Origin: a bacterium
GTDB taxonomy: Bacteria; DRYD01; JALUEN01
Assembly: GCA_027052755.1 (NCBI GenBank)
Contig: JALUEN010000266.1
Span: 1-7,096, forward strand
Length of the DNA stretch: 7,096 nt
Reading direction: 5' to 3'
Shown here: positions 1-5,942 of the stretch, piece after piece
Layout of the letters: the number at the start of each line of letters is the position of its first letter
Position numbering within the stretch: position 1 is the stretch's first letter
Position numbers and translations under genes: made by a program
The notes under the pieces: generated by a model
Told to the model about the DNA's origin: nothing
Seen by the model: only the letters and a program-made list of their open reading frames with translations
Database searches by the model: none

Positions 1-2
1 AT

Positions 3-653
3 GGTATATCTCCCCAGTTATGTCTTATCTTAAAGATCGCTTTGATATCAGGTGGACTTCTACTCTTGACTATGTTAGTTTGGTGGCTTTGGAGGATCGC
101 TAGCGAGGGGGATCAGCTTAAGAGAGCAGAGGAGATGACCGCTGATACCTTGAGATCCTTGGAGACCTCTAAATCGCCGAAGACTAGAGAAGTAGCTGCT
201 AAATACATCTATCAGCTCCCTAAGGAGTTCTCTGAGAAGTTAGAGCTTAACCTTAACGCTATTAAGAGGAGCTCTGAGCATATCAGGAGGACGCTGGAGG
301 ACGATGATCTCTCATCTAAGTTAAATGAGCTTGAGAGAGGTTTGGAGAAGGTTGATAGGGCTTTAAAGTGGTTAATAGCTAGTTTAGCAGGCTATAGTGG
401 AGATCCATATACCCTAGCTCCTAGAGAGCTAGAGAGTATGATGAGCGATCTCAAGGAGATTCCTTATTCACTTCAGGAGGACATAGCTAAACTGCTTAAC
501 TTGATTGAAGCTCTGAGATATGGTCCTGAGAGTTATAAGCTGAATCAGGAGAGCTGGAAGGAATTCATAGAGCTAGTTAGTAAAATAGAAGGTTCGGAAC
601 TGTTTAATAAATCAAAATTAGAGGAGATTCTCAGAAAGAAGCTTTACACGTAG
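3..653 (+). CDS. Membrane-anchored helical protein of unknown function, 5' end open at window edge
   Basis: No family recognised. The frame is open to the left edge, so the gene may be cut off. The first possible start inside the window is a TTG at 42 (203 residues), but no ribosome binding site precedes it; an ATG at 72 is also poorly placed. Counting from TTG 42, residues 1-20 are strongly hydrophobic with a Trp-rich end (WWLW), which fits one membrane segment. The remaining ~180 residues are charged and almost wholly helical, with Leu/Glu/Lys patterns at about 60-115 that could form a coiled coil. The likely topology is one N-terminal anchor with a cytoplasmic helical domain. The stop lies 33 bp before the moxR ATG, so co-transcription is likely; the protein may be a membrane partner or adaptor of the ATPase, which is inferred from position only. 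The coding call is firm, the start is not. Confidence 0.75.
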   Translation, partial: GISPQLCLILKIALISGGLLLLTMLVWWLWRIASEGDQLKRAEEMTADTLRSLETSKSPKTREVAAKYIYQLPKEFSEKLELNLNAIKRSSEHIRRTLEDDDLSSKLNELERGLEKVDRALKWLIASLAGYSGDPYTLAPRELESMMSDLKEIPYSLQEDIAKLLNLIEALRYGPESYKLNQESWKEFIELVSKIEGSELFNKSKLEEILRKKLYT

Positions 654-674
654 TTGAGATGAAATTTGCTGTGT

Positions 675-681
675 GAGGTGA
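675..681 (+). promoter_or_regulatory. Ribosome binding site that fixes the moxR start
   Basis: GAGGTGA lies 5 nt before the ATG at 687 and matches the archaeal Shine-Dalgarno consensus. A longer reading frame from a TTG at 666 would place this site inside the coding region and has no site of its own, so ATG 687 is preferred. Confidence 0.75.
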
Positions 682-686
682 AAGCT

Positions 687-1655
687 ATGACTGTATCCAC
701 AGCTAGGAACGACCTAATCCTGAAGATCATAAAGGAGATAAAGAAGGTTATAGTAGGACAGGATGAGCTCATCCTGAGGATAATCGTAGCGCTTTTATCT
801 AAGGGACATGTTCTCCTAGAGGGTGTTCCTGGGTTAGCGAAAACCTTAGCTTTGCAAACCTTAGCTGAGACAATTGACGCTAAGTTTAACCGTATTCAAT
901 TCACCCCTGACCTCCTGCCCGCTGATATCAGCGGTACAAAGGTCTTCAATCAGAAGACTATGGAGTTTGAGGTGGTTAAGGGACCTATATTCGCTAATTT
1001 CGTCCTAGCCGATGAGATTAACCGAGCGCCTGCTAAAGTTCAGTCAGCTCTCTTAGAAGCTATGCAGGAGAGGCAGGTTACTATAGGTGAGCATACCTTC
1101 AAGCTTCCCGAACTCTTCATGGTTATGGCTACCCAGAACCCTATAGAGAGTGAGGGTACCTACCCGCTTCCAGAGGCTCAGGTTGATAGGTTCTTAATGA
1201 AGGTTAAGGTTACCTATCCTTCTAAGGATGAGGAGCTTACCATACTTGATAGAATGGGAAGTAACTTTAAAACTCCTACACCTGACAGGGTGGCTACTGT
1301 AGAGGATATCCTTGAGATACAGCGAGAGGTGGATGAGGTTTACGTGGACGATAAGCTGAAGAGGTACATTGTGGATATAGTCTTCGCTACCAGGTTTCCT
1401 GATAAGTATGGCTTAAGCGAGTTAAAGCCTTTAATAGATTGGGGTGCGAGCCCTCGTGCATCGCTCAGCTTATTCAGGGCTTCTAAAGCCCTAGCGTATA
1501 TAAGATCAAGGAACTACGTATTGCCAGAGGATATAAAGGAACTAGCTTTTGATATCCTCAGGCATAGGATAATACTATCCTATGAAGCCTTCGCTCAAGG
1601 TGTCTCTCAGGAAGAGGTGATAGAGCAGATCCTTAAAAAGATAAAGGTCCCCTAA
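687..1655 (+). CDS. moxR: MoxR-family AAA+ ATPase
   Basis: 322-residue AAA+ ATPase of the MoxR family, usual length. Residues numbered from ATG 687: Walker A GVPGLAKT (46-53); Walker B ending in VLADE (106-110), followed by the INRAPAKVQ stretch typical of MoxR; sensor 1 in ATQNPIE (Asn 151); VDRF with the presumed arginine finger (Arg 168); sensor 2 in GASPRAS (Arg 257). All catalytic elements are present, so it should be active. MoxR ATPases work as rings that remodel partners, often VWA or DUF58 proteins, in metal-centre assembly, cell envelope or stress functions. None of these partners is in view. The upstream gene, 33 bp away, encodes a membrane-anchored helical protein that could be the local partner (inference). 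moxR is the last gene of its operon because the next gene is convergent. The family call is very secure; the cellular role is unknown. Confidence 0.96.
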   Translation: MTVSTARNDLILKIIKEIKKVIVGQDELILRIIVALLSKGHVLLEGVPGLAKTLALQTLAETIDAKFNRIQFTPDLLPADISGTKVFNQKTMEFEVVKGPIFANFVLADEINRAPAKVQSALLEAMQERQVTIGEHTFKLPELFMVMATQNPIESEGTYPLPEAQVDRFLMKVKVTYPSKDEELTILDRMGSNFKTPTPDRVATVEDILEIQREVDEVYVDDKLKRYIVDIVFATRFPDKYGLSELKPLIDWGASPRASLSLFRASKALAYIRSRNYVLPEDIKELAFDILRHRIILSYEAFAQGVSQEEVIEQILKKIKVP

Positions 1656-1664
1656 AAGGGGACC
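1646..1664. terminator. Inverted repeat over the moxR stop, possible two-way terminator
   Basis: GGTCCCC, loop TAAAA, GGGGACC: a perfect 7-bp stem with the moxR stop codon in the loop. It sits between two convergent genes whose coding ends are only 37 bp apart, a good place for a terminator serving both strands. Archaeal termination depends mostly on U-runs, and no strong T-run follows on the + strand, so the function is tentative. Confidence 0.4.
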
Positions 1665-1692
1665 CTATCCTTCAGCTCTATAAAATTCTACC

Positions 1693-3114
1693 CTACTTCT
1701 TCAGGTCTAAGATATATTCAGGCTTATCTGGTGTGAGCTTAGCAGATGGGGAGAGGTTTAACATAATCTCCTCAGGCTGGTACTGGCTAGTTAGTTTCAC
1801 GACTTTCTTCACCTTGGCGATGATCGCTACCGGTTCCTTCTTAGGTGGACAGACGAAGTAGATGTACTTTATAGATATCGCTTTCAGGTCCTTTAGAGTA
1901 GTGCTAGGTGGGACCTCAATTGCGAACCTTATCCATCCGTCTCCAACCTTGGAGCCTCTATAAGGTATAGCTAAGTTCTGGATACCGTGAGATGAGAAAT
2001 ACCACTTACCATCCTTCAGCTGTACCCCTCCTATTAAACCTCCGCAATCTACTTGAGTGGCTTTTACATCTATAAACAGGTAATTACTGGGATCTGAGGG
2101 GGCTAAGGTGTCTGGGTTTGGCTTAGGCTCAAGCTTAGACTCTCTGTAAAGCTCACAGGCTGTTACCTCATATATCCATGGGTACCTATCCTGCATCTCC
2201 TCTCTAGTCCCCTCCTCTAATTTTGGAACAGGATACATAGCTATCATTGGAACCGATAGGGAAACTACCTCATCAGAGAAGTTATTGTTTAAGCTAGCCA
2301 CCTTCAGGAGGGGGTGATAGCCTGCTACATACTTACCGTTAAATTCCTTAACCTTGTGCCCAACGGCTTGATACTCTATTTTCAGAGGTTCCTGGGACCT
2401 GCTGGAGACCCATACACTGGCAATCCACTCTATGTCAGTGAAGTGGCCCCATAGAGCTATCAGCTTATCTGTAGGGGTACCTCCGTCCTCGTTTGAGAAT
2501 ATAACGTAATAATCTATCCTTTTCACCCTTTTAGATTCAGGATGTTCCTCGTAGTACATCAGTAAAGGAGTATCAGTGCTTAGGTACCCATCTCTGTAAG
2601 CGATAACAGGTGAGTACTTGAAGGCATCATCACTAGGTAATTTCTCTAGAGCGATACCGTAGAACTTCACCCTGTCAGGTGCTTTAGTAACCTTTAAGGT
2701 TAACGTTACCCTTGGTGGCATTAGCTTACCTATAGCTATCCTGTAAACCGTAGGTTTTGAGCCGTTGAACAGCACAACTCTCTGGTTTAAGCCTGGAGAT
2801 GATACCTCTAGTTCAGCTGATATATTATCACCTATGTTACACCACGAGATGTTATAAGGTTTGACGTAGATAGCTAAGGCGTACTCCCCCTCACTAGGTA
2901 CTTTAAACGTGAAGGTTTTCTCCTCGTTTTGAGATAGGTAAAATTTCTTATAATGTTTAGCCACGATCTTACTACCTTTTAGCCTCTGAATTCCGATGAA
3001 GCTACTCTGTGCGGATGCTTTAGGAGAGATCACCAGGTGAGAGCCTGTCAATATTAGCGCAAATAAAATCAGATACAACAACCACTTTCTCACTACAGGA
3101 TATTTCTCCGCCAT
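1693..3114 (-). CDS. Exported beta-rich protein of unknown function, remotely Vps62/DUF946-like
   Basis: 473 residues from the ATG at 3114. A classical signal peptide is visible: basic KYPVVRK, hydrophobic WLLYLILFALILTG (about 11-24), and a probable cleavage site after ASA (33-35). No other membrane segment is seen, so the mature protein is probably released or held at the cell surface. Residues ~40-155 look like a beta-sandwich. The middle (~165-300) has YSPVIAY, then IDYYVIFS, GHFTDIEW (223-230) and GYHPLLKVAS. The order and spacing recall the tyrosine/aspartate/tryptophan core (HxGDWE-like) of Vps62/DUF946 proteins, but this is only an impression by eye. The ~170 C-terminal residues are also strand-rich. 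There are four cysteines after the signal peptide (92, 320, 357, 422), so disulfides are possible. A GTG at 3123 would add three residues, but the spacing to the ribosome binding site favours ATG 3114. It is convergent with moxR and divergent from the acyl reductase gene, so probably transcribed alone. Gene certain, function unknown. Confidence 0.85.
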   Translation of the reverse strand: MAEKYPVVRKWLLYLILFALILTGSHLVISPKASAQSSFIGIQRLKGSKIVAKHYKKFYLSQNEEKTFTFKVPSEGEYALAIYVKPYNISWCNIGDNISAELEVSSPGLNQRVVLFNGSKPTVYRIAIGKLMPPRVTLTLKVTKAPDRVKFYGIALEKLPSDDAFKYSPVIAYRDGYLSTDTPLLMYYEEHPESKRVKRIDYYVIFSNEDGGTPTDKLIALWGHFTDIEWIASVWVSSRSQEPLKIEYQAVGHKVKEFNGKYVAGYHPLLKVASLNNNFSDEVVSLSVPMIAMYPVPKLEEGTREEMQDRYPWIYEVTACELYRESKLEPKPNPDTLAPSDPSNYLFIDVKATQVDCGGLIGGVQLKDGKWYFSSHGIQNLAIPYRGSKVGDGWIRFAIEVPPSTTLKDLKAISIKYIYFVCPPKKEPVAIIAKVKKVVKLTSQYQPEEIMLNLSPSAKLTPDKPEYILDLKK

Positions 3115-3123
3115 GTCTTTCAC

Positions 3124-3130
3124 CCTCCTT
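3124..3130 (-). promoter_or_regulatory. Ribosome binding site of the exported-protein gene
   Basis: Read on the minus strand, AAGGAGG directly abuts the GTG at 3123 and lies 9 nt before the ATG at 3114. Zero spacing makes GTG an unlikely start, so the site decides for the ATG. Confidence 0.65.
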
Positions 3131-3165
3131 GAGAGATGGGAAGTGAGAATTACAGTGATTACTGA

Positions 3166-3175
3166 GTTATATTTT
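3166..3175 (-). promoter_or_regulatory. TATA-like promoter of the exported-protein gene
   Basis: On the minus strand this reads AAAATATAAC. A start site ~26 bp downstream would fall near 3145 and give a ~30-nt leader that contains the ribosome binding site at 3124-3130. The geometry fits an archaeal promoter; the box was judged by eye. Confidence 0.45.
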
Positions 3176-3327
3176 CTTCATAGTACCTAAGCTCCTTCAA
3201 AATTCTTAGATTGAATTCCTGAGAAGCTGATAAAGAGGGAAAGAAGAAGGGATGTCGAAAAAACCCTAGAGCTCTTTTCACACAGGGCAACTGTTAAGTA
3301 TATGCCCATTTGTCGTTAAAATTGTAA

Positions 3328-3341
3328 GAGGATAAAAAATA
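3328..3341 (+). promoter_or_regulatory. BRE/TATA-like promoter of the acyl reductase gene, probably leaderless
   Basis: A purine-rich stretch (AAGAGG) leads into ATAAAAAATA. The TATA-like centre near 3336 is about 27 bp before the GTG start at 3363, so transcription should begin at or next to the start codon. The absence of a clear ribosome binding site before 3363 agrees with a leaderless mRNA. Confidence 0.5.
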
Positions 3342-3362
3342 TTAGGATAGGCGGGATGGGAC

Positions 3363-4472
3363 GTGGCTAAGTTCGCTTTTCTCATTCACCCGTTGACGCT
3401 TGAGGATGTCTGGCGACCAATACCAGAGGCTAGGAACAAGAGACCTGAGGTTATCAGGCAGTTCCTCCTCTGGATGGATCCGTTTGAGACTGCTTATATC
3501 TCTTTTAAGACTAAAGCAGGGGTCCAGTTGGAGGGTTGGTTCATAAGCGTACCGATGCTACCAGAGGACTTCATAACTAACGAGCAACTGGCTATAGAAA
3601 AGGTCCTGAAGGCAGCAAATTTAGCTAAAGAGTTAGGTGCAGAGGTTCTTGGATTAGGGGCTTACACCTCGGTTATAGGTAATAGCGCCCAGAAACTAGG
3701 TGACAAGATACCGCTACCTATCACCTCAGGAGCTAGCTATACTGTTGCAGCCTCCCTTGAGGTAACTTACCGAGTCTTCAATCAGCTTGGAGTACCTCTT
3801 AAGGAGTTATCAGCTGCTGTGGTGGGAGCTACAGGAGCAATAGGCAGAGTCACCTCGTTCCTCTTGTCTAAAGATGTGAAGAGATTGTGCTTGATCGCTA
3901 GGAACCTGAGTAGGTTAGAATACGTGAGAGGAGAGATCTTAAGCTGGTTAAAAAATAGGGGAATTGAAGCCCCAGTTATAGAGATCTCAACTGATCTCAA
4001 ACTGCTTAGTACTTGTGATCTGACTATCGCAGCTACTTCATCTACTGGTAATCTGATAAAGCCGGAGATCTTACCCCCAGGCAGTGTGGTATGCGATGTC
4101 TCACTACCAGGAGACGTATCTCAAGAGGTTAAGAGGAACAGAAAGGATGTCCTGGTCATAGAAGGCGGTCTAATCAAACTACCAGAGATCCCTAAACTAG
4201 TTAGCAAGTACAGCGATAGCTGGGAGAAGCTTATGGGATATCCTGAAGGTGTTGTTCTGGCATGTATGGCGGAAACTATGCTAATGGCTGCGGAGGGAAT
4301 CCATGAGAACTACAGCATTGGCAGGAACATAAGCCCGGAGAAAGTTGAGAGAATGAAGAAACTAGCGGAGAAGCATGGGATGGAAGTATATGGTGTACCA
4401 GATCGTGATAAGCTAATCCCTGAGGACTTCCTAAAAGTATTCAAGACCTTAAAAAGAGGTATCTCTAATTGA
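3363..4472 (+). CDS. Long-chain acyl-ACP/acyl-CoA reductase (AAR) homologue
   Basis: 369-residue NAD(P)H-dependent reductase homologous to cyanobacterial long-chain acyl-ACP reductase, which reduces acyl-ACP or acyl-CoA to a fatty aldehyde. Recalled landmarks of the Synechococcus enzyme align in order: GLGAYTSVI (97-105; GLGGFTSII there), TSGASYT (121-127; TTGNTHT), Rossmann motif VVGATGAIG (153-161; VVGATGDIG), ACMAETML (300-307; ACFAEAML) and EGIHENYSIGRN (311-322; EGWHTNFSWGRN). Cys 301 matches the cysteine that forms the acyl-enzyme intermediate. A charged tail of ~25 residues extends past the end of the cyanobacterial protein. GTG 3363 is the only start because an in-frame TAG lies just upstream at 3348. 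The likely partner is the oxidoreductase beta gene 51 bp downstream. Since archaea generally lack ACP-based fatty acid synthesis, the real substrate is probably an acyl-CoA or another thioester (inference). A more distant dehydrogenase role cannot be excluded, but the family match is strong. Confidence 0.85.
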   Translation: MAKFAFLIHPLTLEDVWRPIPEARNKRPEVIRQFLLWMDPFETAYISFKTKAGVQLEGWFISVPMLPEDFITNEQLAIEKVLKAANLAKELGAEVLGLGAYTSVIGNSAQKLGDKIPLPITSGASYTVAASLEVTYRVFNQLGVPLKELSAAVVGATGAIGRVTSFLLSKDVKRLCLIARNLSRLEYVRGEILSWLKNRGIEAPVIEISTDLKLLSTCDLTIAATSSTGNLIKPEILPPGSVVCDVSLPGDVSQEVKRNRKDVLVIEGGLIKLPEIPKLVSKYSDSWEKLMGYPEGVVLACMAETMLMAAEGIHENYSIGRNISPEKVERMKKLAEKHGMEVYGVPDRDKLIPEDFLKVFKTLKRGISN

Positions 4473-4510
4473 GTTGGGAAATACTACTTAGAACCTGGGA
4501 ATCATGTCTA

Positions 4511-4518
4511 AGGAGGGG
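4511..4518 (+). promoter_or_regulatory. Ribosome binding site of the oxidoreductase beta gene
   Basis: AGGAGGGG lies 5 nt before ATG 4524 and fixes that start. An internal site like this fits translation as the second gene of an operon with the acyl reductase. Confidence 0.75.
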
Positions 4519-4523
4519 TTAAT

Positions 4524-5507
4524 ATGACGCCGGTAAAACTGCCACCAGTTAATTTTAAAGCCTTAGCTGACTCTGAGGTCTCTAAGCGATTTATTGGAGG
4601 GCATAGGCTATGTGCTGGATGTACTGCTGGAGCCATAGTTAGACAGGTCCTTATGTCCATAGAGAAGCCTGTTGTGGTTGTCAACGCTACCGGTTGTCTA
4701 GAGGTTGCTAGTACTATCGTGCCTTACAGTTCCTGGAACGTACCATGGGTGCACATAGCTTTTGAGAACTCTGCAGCTGTGGCTTCAGGTGTGGAGGCGG
4801 CTATAAAATCACTGACTAGAAAGGGTTACCTTAAGAAGGAGATAGTTGTTGTGGTCTTCGCTGGAGACGGTGGAACCTACGATATAGGTTTCCAAGCCCT
4901 ATCAGGAGCTGCAGAGAGAGGGCACCAGATAATATACGTGCTCTATGATAACGAGGCGTACATGAACACAGGTATTCAGAGATCAAGTTCAACTCCTAAG
5001 TATAGCTGGACCACTACCTCACCTTACGGTAAGGCAATTCCTGGTAAGTCCCAACCTAAGAAGAACATCACTGAGATCATGGTCGCTCACGGGATACCTT
5101 ATGTAGCTCAGACAGCACTTTACCCACCTCTAGACCTGATGAGGCGAGTGAAGTTCGCGGTAGAGAACGTTAAGGGCTTCTCCTTCTTCAACGTATCCAT
5201 GCCCTGTAACAGGGGTTGGAGGTTTAGATTAGAGGATACTGAGAAAGTCGTCAGGCTAGCAGTGGAGACCCTATACTGGCCCGTCTATGACGTTTATGAG
5301 GGAATCTACACCGTTTACAAACCTAGACAAGTGAAACCCCTGGAGGAGTTCCTAAAGCTTCAGGGAAGGTTCAAACACCTCCTTGACCCAGCTAACAAAC
5401 AACTACTTGAGGACTTTAAAGCCTACGTGAGGAGGAACTGGGAGTTACTACTAGCTAAAGAAGAAGACTCTAGAAAGTGGGCAGAGAGGGTTAAGAACAT
5501 AAAGTAA
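4524..5507 (+). CDS. porB: Pyruvate/2-oxoacid:ferredoxin oxidoreductase, beta subunit
   Basis: 327-residue beta subunit of a pyruvate (or related 2-oxoacid) ferredoxin oxidoreductase. The subunit binds thiamine pyrophosphate and one 4Fe-4S cluster; the whole enzyme converts 2-oxoacid + CoA to acyl-CoA + CO2 with reduction of ferredoxin, or the reverse. Cluster ligands are visible at Cys 30 and Cys 33 (LCAGC), Cys 58 (NATGC) and Cys 218 (MPCNRGW). The TPP/Mg site is GDGGTYDIG (114-122) with NEAYMNTGIQ (143-152), followed by the STPKYSWTTTSP stretch typical of pyruvate-type beta subunits. The last ~50 residues form a charged, helical tail. In many archaea the gamma, delta, alpha and beta genes are clustered; here only beta is present, behind an acyl reductase homologue, so the other subunits must be encoded elsewhere or shared. 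Substrate specificity (pyruvate versus other 2-oxoacids) cannot be read from this subunit alone. Confidence 0.93.
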   Translation: MTPVKLPPVNFKALADSEVSKRFIGGHRLCAGCTAGAIVRQVLMSIEKPVVVVNATGCLEVASTIVPYSSWNVPWVHIAFENSAAVASGVEAAIKSLTRKGYLKKEIVVVVFAGDGGTYDIGFQALSGAAERGHQIIYVLYDNEAYMNTGIQRSSSTPKYSWTTTSPYGKAIPGKSQPKKNITEIMVAHGIPYVAQTALYPPLDLMRRVKFAVENVKGFSFFNVSMPCNRGWRFRLEDTEKVVRLAVETLYWPVYDVYEGIYTVYKPRQVKPLEEFLKLQGRFKHLLDPANKQLLEDFKAYVRRNWELLLAKEEDSRKWAERVKNIK

Positions 5508-5543
5508 CAACTACTCCTTTTAGAAATGATCAGAAGCTGAACC

Positions 5544-5557
5544 TAAAGATATATAAG
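5544..5557 (+). promoter_or_regulatory. Strong BRE/TATA box with no gene directly behind it
   Basis: TAAAGATATATAAG: A-rich BRE-like bases followed by TATATAAG (5550-5557), the best TATA match in the window. The predicted start site is near 5580. No reading frame begins nearby, so the product is either a small RNA or a very long (~360 nt) leader of the gene at 5943. Confidence 0.45.
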
Positions 5558-5579
5558 GGTATTTTAGTGATTTAAGTAG

Positions 5580-5628
5580 GAGAACAAGAAGGTAGTGTAG
5601 GAGTTCTTTAGCTCTCTAAGCGATTTTT
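5580..5628 (+). ncRNA. Possible small non-coding transcript
   Basis: Predicted from the TATA box at 5550: a start near 5580, a 6-bp hairpin (GGAGTT, loop CTTT, AGCTCT; 5600-5615, with two G-U pairs) and a run of five T at 5624-5628 that could end transcription. There is no start codon followed by a useful frame. It matches no RNA family I know. The hairpin is weak for a thermophile, so this is a hypothesis. Confidence 0.2.
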
Positions 5629-5724
5629 AAAATTAACTTAAACTTTATTGGTTTAAAGAGATAGGAGTATCTTTTATTACACTTATCACAGTTTCACATC
5701 CTTTTTAATCATTCCCTAACTAAG

Positions 5725-5749
5725 ATAGTGCTAAAATGGTTAGCGCTAT
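5725..5749. repeat. 25-bp near-perfect inverted repeat (hairpin or operator)
   Basis: ATAGTGCTAA, loop AATGG, TTAGCGCTAT: ten consecutive pairs with one G-T. It could be an RNA hairpin in the leader of the gene at 5943, or a dyad-symmetric binding site for a dimeric regulator. The 3' arm includes the perfect palindrome TAGCGCTA (5741-5748). Confidence 0.6.
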
Positions 5750-5751
5750 GC

Positions 5752-5781
5752 TTAAAGGAGGGATAGGCTAACATCCTTTAA
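5752..5781. repeat. 8-bp inverted repeat, second hairpin
   Basis: TTAAAGGA (5752-5759) and TCCTTTAA (5774-5781) pair perfectly around a 14-nt loop. The 3' arm can instead pair with TTAAAGG at 5799-5805. The loop contains GCTAAC (5767-5772), complementary to GTTAGC (5739-5744) in the preceding hairpin, so alternative folds are possible. Confidence 0.55.
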
Positions 5782-5801
5782 CACAATTAGAAATTCACTT
5801 A

Positions 5802-5865
5802 AAGGGGAGAGATCTTGATTTGAACTTTTTAACCTTTTATTAAAGAGAATTTTAATTCTCCCCTT
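5802..5865. repeat. Long-range inverted repeat enclosing a 16-bp palindrome
   Basis: AAGGGGAGA (5802-5810) pairs with TCTCCCCTT (5857-5865), nine perfect pairs. The 3' arm overlaps a perfect 16-bp palindrome GAGAATTTTAATTCTC (5845-5860). The two pairings exclude each other in part. Position, 78 bp before the next start codon, fits either a leader structure or an operator. Confidence 0.5.
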
Positions 5866-5929
5866 GAAGCCTTAGCTTAAAATTCCCCATAATTTTACTT
5901 GAGGAAAGCAAAGGTTATAATAATATCTT

Positions 5930-5937
5930 GGGGGGAG
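5930..5937 (+). promoter_or_regulatory. Strong ribosome binding site that fixes the start at 5943
   Basis: GGGGGGAG lies 5 nt before ATG 5943. A TTG at 5928 in the same frame overlaps this site and has none of its own, so ATG 5943 is the start. The context up to the ATG (GGGG...TTAATATG) resembles that of porB. Confidence 0.75.
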
Positions 5938-5942
5938 TTAAT

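Larger units (their letters stand above)
5508..5942. other. Long AT-rich intergenic region with structured elements
   Basis: 435 bp without a credible protein gene. From left to right it holds a short T-run just after porB (5515-5518), a strong TATA box at 5550, a small hairpin plus T5 (5600-5628), T-rich stretches at 5670-5707, a dense set of inverted repeats (5725-5865), and the ribosome binding site of the next gene. The only ATG frame overlapping the hairpins has 11 codons (5736-5771). The length is large next to the short gaps elsewhere in the window and suggests regulation or a non-coding RNA. Confidence 0.7.

Noticed and set aside
2..103. Tail of an upstream gene in another frame (33 codons to a TAG at 101), or a shorter one ending with TAA at 31-33
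   Set aside because: Both frames are open to the edge, but the overlapping membrane segment reads clearly in frame 3. The frame-2 tail contains codons such as CGC that seem rare here, and nothing shows that either is coding. An upstream gene ending at 33 remains possible.
666..686. TTG at 666 as the moxR start
   Set aside because: It would put the GAGGTGA site inside the gene, and the seven extra residues add nothing to the MoxR family; ATG 687 is better.
3782..4000. 72-codon minus-strand reading frame
   Set aside because: It lies wholly inside the well-supported acyl reductase gene, has no ribosome binding site and no recognisable motif; it is an antisense shadow.
5525..5539. C/D-box sRNA (ATGATCA followed by CTGA)
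   Set aside because: The C box has a mismatch, the spacing to CTGA is too short for a full guide unit, and no convincing C'/D set follows.
5736..5771. 11-codon frame in the hairpin cluster as a leader peptide
   Set aside because: It has no ribosome binding site and archaeal attenuation by leader peptides is not a usual mechanism. The ATG lying in a hairpin loop is probably chance.
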